Of a DNA stretch of 64,000 bases, positions 9,951 to 21,900 are shown piece by piece. The stretch is taken from the NCBI RefSeq assembly GCF_030463565.1, contig NC_134652.1:16345397-16409396 (forward strand). The letters run 5' to 3'. Source of the stretch: Pelecanus crispus (lineage: Eukaryota > Chordata > Aves > Pelecaniformes > Pelecanidae). The notes under the pieces are model-generated. The model was not told where the DNA came from and made no database searches. It worked only from the letters and a program-made list of their open reading frames with translations. How positions within the stretch are numbered: the first letter of the stretch is position 1; each line of letters starts with the position of its first letter. The position numbers were made by a program, and so were the translations under genes.

Positions 9951-12900
9951 CTGCAGGGAGGAGGTGGGAAGCGGGCAGGTTGGGCATGGCACAGCAATCT
10001 GCGCAGCTCCCCCCCAAACCTGGCTTTACCCTCATGGCGACTCTGACCGATGGGACAAGAGCCTCAGGGATTACAGGCGGTTTCCAAGCCCTACTGGGAT
10101 GCACAGCTCTCCTCATCTGCACAGGGGTGCTGCCACAGATACAGTTCCCAAAGCAGAGCCCCAATCTTGCCCCTGGGAGCCCTGCCTTCACCCGCTCTCT
10201 GCCAGGAGGGTGATGGGGGGACAGAGGTCCCCAAGGGACAGGGAGGTGGCCCAGCCCCAGAGCAGAGCCGCTGGTGGCTTTACCTTCTGGCAGGACTCCA
10301 GGAACTCTTCGATTGTCACGACGCCGTCCTTGTTTCGGTCCATTTTCTGCAGACAAGCACAACACAGGGGGCATGGCAGGGACACCCCCAGCCCCAGGGA
10401 GGGCCCAGCAGCCCCTGCCCGGGTCCGCAGGGCCTGGACACAGCACACCCCTGCCCCAGCCATCCCCAAGCACCTGGCAGGACCAGGATGGCCTTTTCTC
10501 TCCCTGGCTCCAGCACAGCCCTGCTTCATCCCCAGTGTGGGGTGTTTTCTCCTGCACCATGCCAGGTTTTGGGCACCACTGGCTCCGTGCTGGAGCTCTG
10601 CTCCCCCAGGACGTGCTCGGCTTACCTGGAAGAAGTTCTCCACATGCTCCCGGGGTGCTTCGTCCCGCATGGCCGGGTAGGTGTATTTGCCCATCATGTC
10701 GTAGATGGACTTCATGATGTCCAGCATTTCCTGGAGGGAAGGGGGTTGCAGGGTTGACATGGGGCTCTGCCTCCAGCTGGTCCCCAACCCACACCCTGTT
10801 CGTGATGCTTCCAAAGGACTTGTGGGGTGCGCTCAGGTGTGTTCCTGCCGGCTCCGCGCACGGCGTGGGGCCATGTGTGTGCCTGCATGTGTGATGGACC
10901 CCCAAAGCAGTACACCCCTCATCCACCCTCCACCCCAGAGACACACCAGTGCCAGGGGGCCAGGAGGGACCTGTTTGCAAAGCTGCGCTCATTAAATATT
11001 GACCCCTCCAGCTCTCCTCCAGACCTCAGCCAACATCCCTGAGTCCTGCCCTTGTCCCTGCTGGGTGCAGACCTGTGCTGGCCCTAGGGACCAGCCTGGA
11101 CACCCCCATCCCACCTCTTTGGTGATGCAGCCGTCTTTGTTCAGGTCATAGAGGTTGAAGGCCCAGTTCAGGCGATCGTCAATGGTGCCCCGCAGGATGA
11201 TGGACAGCCCAGACACGAAGTCCTGCAAGGATGGACAAGGCAGGCAGATGGGAGTTACGGTCACAAAGAGTCTCACAGACACAGAGGGCACAGCCCTGCT
11301 TGTCCCTCCCACAGAGGGGGAACTCGGCCCCAAAGCAGATGTGCCCTGGGGCTGGGCTGACAAGGGAAATTTTGAATATCAAAAAGAGCCTGGGGAAAAC
11401 CTGTTGCTTGTCCCCAAATACGTCCCACACTAGTCCCTTGGGTCATGGCACCCAAGAGGACAGGGTACATCAAGACCTGCTGTTCAGCCAGAACCTGAAC
11501 AATACCCGGCCGTGGCTGTGCCTGCCAGTCTGGGTACCTACAAGACACTAGCCAGAAAATACAGAAAGCCCCCTTTTTTGTTGCTTTTCTCTGTTTTTCC
11601 ACTGCCTCTGGGAATTTAATAAACTCCATCAGCCCCTGCGAAGCTCTCCATCCATCTGCAACAGCAATGCTGCTCAGCCCAGCCCACGGTACCTGAAGGG
11701 ATGTGCCCTCCCTGCCCCACTGCCATCCCTCCTCGGCCACAGCTCACCTCGAAGCTGACAGAGCCATCGTGGTCGGTGTCGAAGGCGTTGAAGAGGAATG
11801 TGGCGTACGTGCTGGAGTCTGGGGGGAGGCAGACAGCGTGAGGGGCTGCTGTGTGACCCCCTGCCCGGCGGAGGCACCCATGCAGGGCATGGGGATGGGG
11901 AATGGGGATGTGCACTGACCTCCCTGCGGGAAGAACTGTGAGTAGATCTGCTTGAAGTTCTCTTCATTGACGATGCCGCTTGGGCACTCCTGCCAGGGCA
12001 AGCCACATTGTCACCTCCACATTGCAGAGAGGAGCTGAGCACCCCCTTAAATTCCTGTGGCTTCCTTGCCTCACCCTCCAGCCCTGTGCTGCCTGGTGGG
12101 GTGGCTGATAAGGCTGCTTGGAGCATCTCCCTGATTTTGTGGGCTGCATCCCTCACTGGAGGGGCTCTGCATCCCAGGCACCCAGGGAGGGGGCTCTTTG
12201 CACCCAAGAGATGGAGCACAGGATCAGGCATGCCCAGTGAGCTCCCTGGAGGTGGGATCAGGCCATAGCCTGTTACAAACTTCAACCCCAAGGTTCCAAA
12301 AGCCTTTGCAACCTTTGCACCTTTGCAAACCCCAGACACCGCCAGGTGCGAAGCACCCTCCAAGGTGGACATGGCAGTGGAGGCGGGGGGCTAGCAAAGT
12401 TGGTCGAGAGGTACTCACGTTCTTGAAGCCTCGGTACAGGACCTGCAGCTCTTTGCGGGTGAACTTGGTCTGCTCTTGGAGCTGCTCCAGCCCCTCGGGG
12501 CGGTGGCAGACGGTGGAGAGCTCAAATTCATCCTCAACGCTGTCTGCAAGGAACCCAGGGGAAGAGAGGGCGGCTGAGGCCAGCACCGTCCTGCCCTGCC
12601 CTGCCACGCTGGGGGCAGGAGAGGCACCTTGCGCAGCACACCCTGTCCTCTCATGCCTGCCCAGGGTGACACATTGTTGGGGTGTCCTGCTCAGCTGGAG
12701 TTGGGTCTGTGACAGCAGGGGACACTCAGAGACACCGTGGGGGCAGACCAGCAGCTGACACTGGGCAACAACCCCCCCCAGCCTCCAGTACAGCCCGGGC
12801 TGGGCAGAAAGGGTGTGTGAAACCCCCCCAGCGCTGAGACACCCCCCCGCCCCCGCCTGCCTTTCTCCTCCCCCCAGCACAGGCATCTGCCCCATGGAGC

Positions 12901-15900
12901 AGAGACCCTGGGCATCCCGCAGGTCTGTGCTGTGCCGGAGCTCATGTCCAGCGGGGGAGCTGCCCCTCAGAGCCCCCAGCCATAAATACCCCCCCAGCCT
13001 TGCCTAGACCCTGTCCTGCCTGCTATGCCCCCCCTCATTGACACCTTCTTCCCATCATCTGGCAAGCTGCACGACCCCTGCCTGCAGCAGCCGGCACCCG
13101 CAAACTCCACTGTAACTGAGAGGGGCTGTGGCCCCGCACAGCAGGTACCCCCCCTTCGTGGGGTGTATCAGCCCTTGCCCCTCCATACTTACCTCTTCTC
13201 CCAGGGGGGTCAGCTTGCACCACAGGGCAGGGGGAGACCCTGGCCCAGGGGCTTGGACTCACCGAGGGGCCAAGCATACCCAGTGTGGGGGGGTGGGGGG
13301 CTCTGGTCAGCTCTGTGCTCACTCCCTGCTCAGCCCCTTTCACCCCCACCCCCCATCACACCTCCACCACCAAACCAACACTGAGCTTTGAGCAACAACC
13401 CCCTAGCCCTTAAACCAGTGCCGGCAGGGTCCCGCTGCCCCAAGCCAGCTCCAATGCGGGTCTTGCCACTGTGCATCCTGTGGGAGCTGCTCTGGGGGGC
13501 TGGAGAGGGGGACAACCAGCCTGGAAGCAGGCAAGGACAGAGGTGGGCGCAGAGCCCATCGGATCGGACCCCTCTGGGGCAGGACTGATCCTGACAGCCC
13601 CAAACCCAGGGCAGGGGAGTGGTGGAGGCATCCCCTTCCCGCGGGCAGGGCCAGGGCAGAGGGCAGGCAGCAGCACCGCTGGGGACACACACACACAAAG
13701 GCAAGAAGAAGCACTTGCTTTCGCTGAGCGAGGGGATGGATTTGGGCCGGCAGCAGGGCAGCAGTTTGAGGAATCGCTGCTTCAGCGCTTTTTTAGTTTG
13801 GCCCGGCGGGTTGCCTGGAAGAAAGAAGGAGTCACCAAGCAGAAGAAGAGTTAACAGAGCAGCGGCCCCCAGACCCAGCGGGCAGCAGGGTTGGGTACCC
13901 GACACGGGGCGAGCGGGCTGGAGGCAGCACATGCAGTGTGAGGCTGGAGGAGCAAGAAGGCAAAGCCCAGCTCAGGCTCTGCTCAGCCTTTCTGCTTCAT
14001 CCCAGGACAAACCCGGCACTGGAGTTTCCCTCCTTGGGAAGGATGGGGATGGCAAAGGGGCAACCTTGCTGGGCTACCCACACCCAGCACCTCTGCACTC
14101 CCCCATCAGAGCATGCCAGGGTGCACTGGAGACACCCAGCAGCCCAGAGACCCAGGAGATGGCAGGGCTGGACTCTGCCCTTTAGCCTTGAGGCCAAATA
14201 CCTGCTCCTTAGGGACCCTCCCCTCCCCATGGGGCTGTGCAGGGAGGCAGGGCAGGATGGAGCCCAAGAAACAGCCTGCACCCGAGCCAGGGTGTTGCAT
14301 CCTCCCCAGAGCTCGGGGCCGGGTTTGATCCTGCTGGCGCCTGAGAACTGAACGCAAAGCACGCGCCGAACCCAGCCATGCAGCCCGGACTGCAGCATGC
14401 ACCCCCGCCCCAGCGCGGCACTGGGATCTGGGCCTGGGGACCTGCTTTGAGACAGCCAGAAGGGGAACGGGGCTCAGGGCTTTGCCTCGGCCAGGCTATG
14501 GGGCAGGGTGAGGGGCTCCCGTCAGCCTGGCCCATGGCCATTGCTTCCAAGTGGCCCTGCATAAACAACAGGTCCTCTCGCTGGACAGACCCCACCGCCA
14601 TCCCGCATTCCCCCATCTGGACCCCGATGGCTTTGCTCAGCCCCATCTCTCCCTGCTGGCACTGCCCCATGGCTGCAGACCCGCTCCCTCCCTTCCGGCA
14701 GTGCCTCAAGCCAGCAAACTCAGTACAGGACTAATGCTGCAGGCAGGGAGGGGAGGAAGAGGAGGGAATGAAGGCCATGCTGGGCTCCAGCCCCCAAATG
14801 GAGGCAGACAGTGGCATGGGGCACCGATGGGATGAAAGGTGCAAAGTCCCTTTGGGGCTCTGCTGACACCATGTTTGCTCCAAGCACCCTGGACACCTGC
14901 ATGCAGCAGGTCACAATGCCTGCACATCCTGAGCCCAGGTTTTCAGGTTGTTTCCCTAGGGGGCTAGCAGATGGGGCTTCTCCGGCAGCTTTCTCAGCCT
15001 TGTGGGGCTGAGCCGAGCCCCAGGTGCTGGGGAAATGGTGCTGCATGGTACCCAGCTCCAGCACTCAGAGGGCAATGTGGGTCTGCAGGCAGCTCCATCA
15101 CTCTGGGGCATGGAGAGCAGCTCCAGCAGGTCATTGTCCCAGCAGGACATCACACAAAGCCACTCGGAAAGGGCAAACTTGCCCCCAGGGAAGTGGCAGC
15201 CACAGCAGGGTGCCAGTGACATGTAAATACGTAGGGATGCATGAATGCACCCCCTGGCATTTGTCACTGGGCAACAGAGGTGAGGGTGAGGGCCAGGATC
15301 TTGGTGCTGGCAGCACAGCATGGCTCCTGTCTGCTCCAGGGTTTGCAGGCAGGTGAGGAAAGAGGCTTTTTCCTTCCTAGAAGCAGGCATCAGTTGTGCA
15401 TAAAATATTATTTTGGCCCAGCTACTTTTCCAGGGCTTTAATTTGCAGAGGGAAATGGAAATTGCACCTTTCAGCCTTCCAAGGATGTCCTGGGGCCAGG
15501 TCCCTGCAGCAGAGCCAAGCTGTGGGAACAGACCCGGGAGGCAGGAGCAGCCCCTTCACCCAGGGGGAAGGGATGGGGCAGGCGGAACAACACCCAGCGC
15601 CAGGGTGATGGACCAGGGGAGGGAGCAGGGCAGGAGGGAAACCACACAGCTAGAGAGATGCAACAGAGAGTAAACTGTGGTTGGACTCACAGGGGCAGCA
15701 GGTATAGGCACGTGCAGTAGGTCAGGTCGGGTGCAAGTTACACTTTAGTTTGTTATAAAGAAGGAAAAAGAAAAAAAAATAAAGAACATGGGCGTTTTCT
15801 TAAGGAGGAAACCAAAGAGGGCCCAATTCCAGGGGCCCCAGGGCAGGGGAAGGAGCACGTTCAGCACATGCAGCTTAACAACAGGAGAGGGGTGACCAGG

Positions 15901-18900
15901 GCTGGGGTTTTGCTGTCCTGGCTTTGGTGTGCCCGAGGGCTCTGCTGGGGAGGACGTGCTGTCCCCTTTCTGTCCCCCGGCATCCATACTGTGAGCAAGT
16001 CGGGGGGCTCCCTCACTGGGAAACAGCTCTGCCCAAAGTTGGGGAGTGGAGCCCGGCCACCTGCTGCCCCGCTGGGCACGCAGCGCATCTGCAGCACAAA
16101 GCCCTGTTCCTGCCAGCAACAGCTCCTTTTCCAGATATCACTCTGCCCTCCACCCCTCTGCAAGAGCCATCAAGTGGCTGGCACAAAACAAGCCAACAGA
16201 AAGGGCTGGCAGTGTTTTATCTGCGGTGGGAGGTCTGCTGGGTTAAGTGGCTTGTCGCTTCCCATGCATCACTCCACAGCCCAGCAACTTCGAAACACAC
16301 ACACGTACAAACTGAGCCTCCATCCTTGGGCAGCACCAAAAGGGCAAGGGATTTCCCATCCCCACCTCCACATGCTGTCAGAATGAATCACGGAGGTTGC
16401 TGGACACTGGCTCTGAAGGGACCCACAGCGGGTGGATCCCAGGCCCCAGCAGTGACCGCTGCCGGGACGGCTGTGGACAACTTTGCATTGAGCCACCAGC
16501 AGCTGATGTGTCCTTGAGGGCTGGATCCAGCCAGTGCCGCCAGGTCAGGGGGTTACATGGTGCTGGGCTGACACCCCTCTTCCCAGGGAGGACCCAAGCC
16601 TGGACTGCTCTGTGGTCTCCCCAGAGAGAAAGCAGGAGCCAGGTCAGCCCGATATATAACCATGTCCCTGCCCTCCCCACAGAGCCAGAAACAGCCAGTT
16701 GTCACTGGGAGAGCACAGGTGACGAGACCAACCCACCCCTTCCACAGCACCCTCCTGCTAGAAAACACCCTACAGTACAAACCAACAGGCAGTGCCAAAA
16801 CTCCCCACTCACTCTCAGTAACCTGTCAATAAATGCATCATCACGACGGGTGGAAGATGTGCATCCCATGGTAGCGAGACCACCCCGCAGCGTCCCCAGC
16901 TCAGCACCCAGGCATGGCACCATTCCAGGATGAGAGCAAAGTACCAGCAGCCATGGGGTGGGTCGTGCAGCTCCCACAGTCCCTGCTTGGCCTCATGGGG
17001 CAACACCGGGTCAGTTGGGAGGTCAGGAGGAGCTGGTACCCCAGGGACGATCCACCCCAGCACTCTGCCCTAGGAGCAGGGTTTGGGCAGCAGAAGGCAG
17101 CCAGGTAAGGGGACCCTCTGCCTTTTCAGATAGCCTGGCTGGGAAGCAGGAGGGTGAACCCCAGCAAGGGCAGGGGGGATGAGCCAGAAGAAGGGACAGG
17201 ACAGGCCCAGAGGAGCATGGGGAAGGGGTCAGCAGTTCCCAGAGCACACTGTTTTCAGGAGAAGAGGTCCCCATCCCATCCCAGAACATTGGCTTTTCCT
17301 GAGAGGCCAGAGGCACATTCCCAAGCTCCCCCTGCCAGGGCATGGCTCTGGGTCCATCCGGGCAGTGATGCTGAGCCTGGCTGCCCCTACAACCTGCAGC
17401 TCACGAGCATCCCTGTGCAGGGCTCAGCTCTGAGCGGGGTCCATCACCCCCCCACTCTGCTCCCCCTCCGCAGTGCCCAGCCCCGGGCAGTGCCACCTCC
17501 CACTCAGGGGGACCACAGCTCTCCAGGGACTGCTCTGAAGCCCAGCAGGAGGAATAGAAAGCGAGGTCCCCCAGCCACCCTGGGGAGGTGGTCAGGATGG
17601 GTCCTGCCAGCAGCAGCTCTGCAAATGACCCTCATCAGTCAGTGGTGACAGAGCTGAGTGTAACCAGGGCCAAGGTGCCTGCAGCAGCCGCTGGGGCCAG
17701 ACGGTCATTCATTAGGGGAATGAAATCAGAGCTGGCATCTCCCGGGGCAGGGGACGGACAGAGAGTCCCTGTCCTGGGGGTGGCACAGGGGCAGCCTCAG
17801 CCCGGACACCCAGAGCCAACAGGGCTGAAGGAGCTGGGAGCAGCAAAGCTGCCGTGCAAGACCTGCGGTTCATGGGACAGCAAAGACTCAGGGCCAGGAT
17901 GTTCCCCAGTGCCAGAGAGGGGAGAGTGGCTGCACGACCCTCGTGGCAAGCAGACCCCAAAAGGAGATGGGCACGTGGGCCAGAAGGGGCTGCAGAGCAG
18001 AGCAGGGCTCACAGCAATGCTGTCCCCGCTCCCATACCCAGCCTGTGACAGTGGTCCCACACGGCCTGGCTGTGCTCAGAGGTGGTTTTGGCAGAACAGT
18101 CATTTCTCAGGCCACACCACATACCAAATGTTGCAAGAAGGGAATGGGATGGGATACAGGTGCCAAGGGACAGTGGAGCTCAGGGGCTCCCCAAATGGAG
18201 CAGGTAAGGCTGCGGGACAGGGACAGCCACGTGCATTGCCCTGCCGCAAAACCCACCTGTGGGGACACACCCTGCCCTGTCCCCATCATCACCTCCATGG
18301 CAGGGACATCTCTGGCAGCAGGAATCGGCGCATCCAAGGTGCTAGAGGAGCTACCCAAGAAATGCCCCAGCAGAGCAGCAGCTCCTCTTGGCTGCAGGCA
18401 GCATGTCCCATAAGACAGCTGGTGCTCTGCATTCCCATTACCCAGATGCCATCCATACCATCCCCAGTACAGCACAGGGATGAAGCCTGGACATGCCTCA
18501 GCCACAGCCCAGACAGATCCCAGGCAGCTCAGGGACACTCTCCATCACAAGGGGGCTGAAAGCACCTGCTGGGCACAGTGGCCTCCTCCCCTCCCTCTGT
18601 GCAGCCACTAATTGCTCCTCTGATAACTCCTACCTGCACATCCTCCCATTGCAGCTCCCATCCCAAGACCCAGCTGCCAGAGGGGATGCGATCTGCAGCC
18701 CCTTCATCTTGCAGCATACCCAGTGCCAGCCAGGAGGCAGAGGGGATGGGGGCAAACAACGCCCAAATCACACTCATGCAGTCTGTTGGCAGCCCTTGTC
18801 TGAGCTGGGACTGTCTGTGGCACAGCCACAGAAGGCAGCCAAAGCAGACAAGCCAGCAGCACCGTGCAGCTCTCTGCACTCCCGCCCTTACCAGGCACAA

Positions 18901-21900
18901 CCAACAGGTCCTGCATCCTTTTATTCTGACATGTTCTGGGTCTGCTTGCCTGGCCACATCCAGCCTTGTCCTCAGGACCCACCTGCCAATCCAGGGAACT
19001 CAGCACCCACAGCAGCCCCTTCCCTCCCCAACCCTGGCACAACCCCACATGGAGGATGAAGGGGCTGGGGGCTCCAGCTTATTTTAGCCACACTCCCCCC
19101 ATAGCCACCAATTCCTGCAGCAGTGGCAAAAGCTTTCCCCTGCTTGGTGCTGCACCCCACATCCATCCATCCATCCCTCCCTACCCCCAGCTCCCACCTC
19201 TCTCCCCAGCCCCAGTCACCTGCAGCCCTTTTCCCCATCAACTGACAAAGCCCAGCCCTCTGCACCCCAATGTCCCCAGGCTCCAACACCCCTGATAGTC
19301 CCAGTCCCCCAGCACCCCACACAGCACCCCAATGCCTCCAGACCCGGATATTCCCCCCACACTAATATTCCCAGACACCCCAACACTCTTGCATCCTGCA
19401 CCCCAACACCCCACATAATGTCCCTAGGTGCTCCCCCAACATCCCTGATACCCCTGCACCCCAGTGCCCCCCAAGTACTCCAACATTCCCAAAGAGCCCC
19501 ACACCCCAACCCCCAGACACCTTCACTTCCCCAGCTCCCTACACCCTAATGCCCCCAGACACCCTAGACACCCTCCCACACCCTAATGCCCCCCCAAACA
19601 CCCCAAAACACACTAATCCATCCAAACCTCCCCCAAGCACCCTGCAGCCCCTGGGACAGGAGGTGAGGAGCACCTCTACCACAACATTCCCATCCCATTG
19701 CAACCCCATCCCCATCCCTGTCCCCATCCCCATCCCACCTCCCCTGGCCAGGTCGATGATGCCCAGGGCATGGAGTAGCTTGAGGGTGGAGCAGAGCAGC
19801 AGGATGATGCCCACCGTTTGCAGCCCCTGCGGGTCCCAGGGCGCCCCAGCAACCGACATCCCCTAGACGTGCAGCCTCAGCAGGCAGCTGGTCTGGCAGC
19901 AACAGACCCAGCAAGGGAGGAGAGGGGAGGGCAGGGGAGGAGAGACCTGCCTTGGCCCTCCCTCTTCCCGCCCCGGCACCCTCCGGGGTCCCTCGGGGCA
20001 CCCAGCCTGCAGGGGAGGGGAGAGCCCATGCACGTGCCCAAGGGACTTAGGGGCCAGCTCTCAGCCCAGGTCCCCCAGGGCACCCCACTCTTGTCACCCT
20101 GCACCTACGCAGCCTGGCATGGGCACCCTGCAGCCCTGGAGGGGTGCAGTTGGCACCAATGGGTGCGTGGAGGAGGTTTGGCTGCCCCTGACTCCCACCC
20201 CAACAGCAGCACATGGTGGCACCAACCCTGGAGCTCAATCACTCAGTGTCCCCCAGGACACTGCTGCCACCCAGCCCAGGGACCAGCCCTGTCCAGGACA
20301 GCCCCTCTGCCCCATCCCAGAGCACCAAACCTGCCCCCCAGCAGTGCCCCCAACCTGCATGCACCCACAGCACGGTGCGAGGAGCTCCCTGCCTTGGAGA
20401 TCAGCCTTGTCCGCCGATCACCTCCATGGACACCTGCCACCCTCACCTCTTCCCTCTTCACCTCCTGGGGGAACATCTGCACCTCTCCACACCAGTAAGT
20501 AAGTCACAGCCACGTGCAAGATCCATGGCATGTGAGGAGCCGCAGCTGGGGGCTGCCAGCCCTCACACCTCCCTTGCTGATGGAGGGAAACATGCCCCAC
20601 TCCACTTTGGGGTGCTGCCTGGAGGGAGGGGAGCACAGCGGGGTGGTGAGCCAGGGTGGGGGCTCCCTGCAGCCCACCCAAAGCCCTGCCTCATGGGCAG
20701 CAGGACAGAGACCCCAGCCTGGCAGTGGTGGTTCTTAGAAAGTCTCTCTGAGATAGTTTTTTATGTATCTCTCACCTACAAGCTGCTTTTGATCTGGCCA
20801 TCCCCTGCTCCATGGGGCAGGCGTCAATGGGGAATGAGACTTTTCCCTGCATCCCAGGGAGAGGATGCTGCAGCCAAGCACAGATGGCGCATGGGACCTC
20901 CTGCTGCCTGCACTCTGGGGACCACAACCGCACATGTGGCCGGTCCTGGGGTCTAATCCTGCCCCTTACAGGGGAGAGGTGAAGGAGACCCTGCTGAGCT
21001 CCCACAGCACCCCACAGCCCAACACAATCCTGTGCCCCAAGGCAGCTCCAAGCCAACCCCTCCCGTTGGACTCCAACCAGCAAAGCAGGGCTGCAAAGAA
21101 GGGCTGTTCCAACAGGATCCCTTGCTCTCTAGCTTCACTTCTTTATCTCCAGCCTGTGATTCCTCACCTCCCCATGGCTAAATGATCTCCCTGCCCCTCC
21201 ATCCACTGCCTCAGAGACCATCTCTGGGGCAGGATGCAGCAGAGTGGGGTCCCTGCTCCATGTCCAGCCAGGTGCCCTGCTCTCCTCTCCAGGCACATCA
21301 GCAACAGAAAGAGCAAGCCAGGCCAGAGGGAATTGGGAGGGAAGCAATGTGAAAAGTGATTAACGCAAGGCCGGAGGGAGAAGAGATTCAACAAGCTAAT
21401 TACGTCTGGCTGGGCTGAGTGGGACGTGACACCATGTGGAGGCAAAGTCGGCAGGGTGCGTGCCACAGGTGCTGCAGTCCTTGGTGAGCTCGGTGCTGGG
21501 AGACCTGCCCTGCCCTGGCCCCCAGTGTGGGGGTCACAGCCAAGGGGATCCAGGACCAAGTCCCCTTCTCCCCCAGCTTCACCCTCTCCAGGCAGGGCGA
21601 GACAGCACAGCCCATCCTGTTTCAACAGCAATGACTAGGGCTGATGTCCCTGGGTGCAGAGCATGTGGAAGATGCTCCACAGAGGAGAGCGTAGGGTCCC
21701 CAAGAGACCTTCTTCTCCAAGACCCCAGTGCTGGCAGAATGCGGCCCAGCTACAGCATGCCTCAGAGTGTAAGGCTATGCTGGGATCCAAACTCAGAGCA
21801 CAGCCATGGCTACCATACATGTCTGCCCCTTCCCCTCCTGCTTTGCAAGCCCTCACTGTGAGCGAGCTGCCCTCTCCTGATTCAGCCACCAGACCCTGCC

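Larger units (their letters stand above)
13815..19738 (-). other. KCNIP2: KCNIP2 intron segment between exon 2 and alternative exon E
   Basis: About 5.9 kb, mostly GC-rich. It holds the orphan MGCTSS ORF (16813-16869), an AT-richer island near 15390-15470, and the C-rich degenerate repeat next to exon E. Other open frames appear fortuitous. Confidence 0.6.

Noticed and set aside
9916-10992. 358-codon minus-strand open frame over KCNIP2 exons 7-9
   Set aside because: It is out of frame with the EF-hand exons and crosses three introns.
13705-13718. Use of the nearby GT as donor for KCNIP2 exon 2
   Set aside because: It would add four bases and lead to a stop soon after the junction; only the GC donor keeps the frame.
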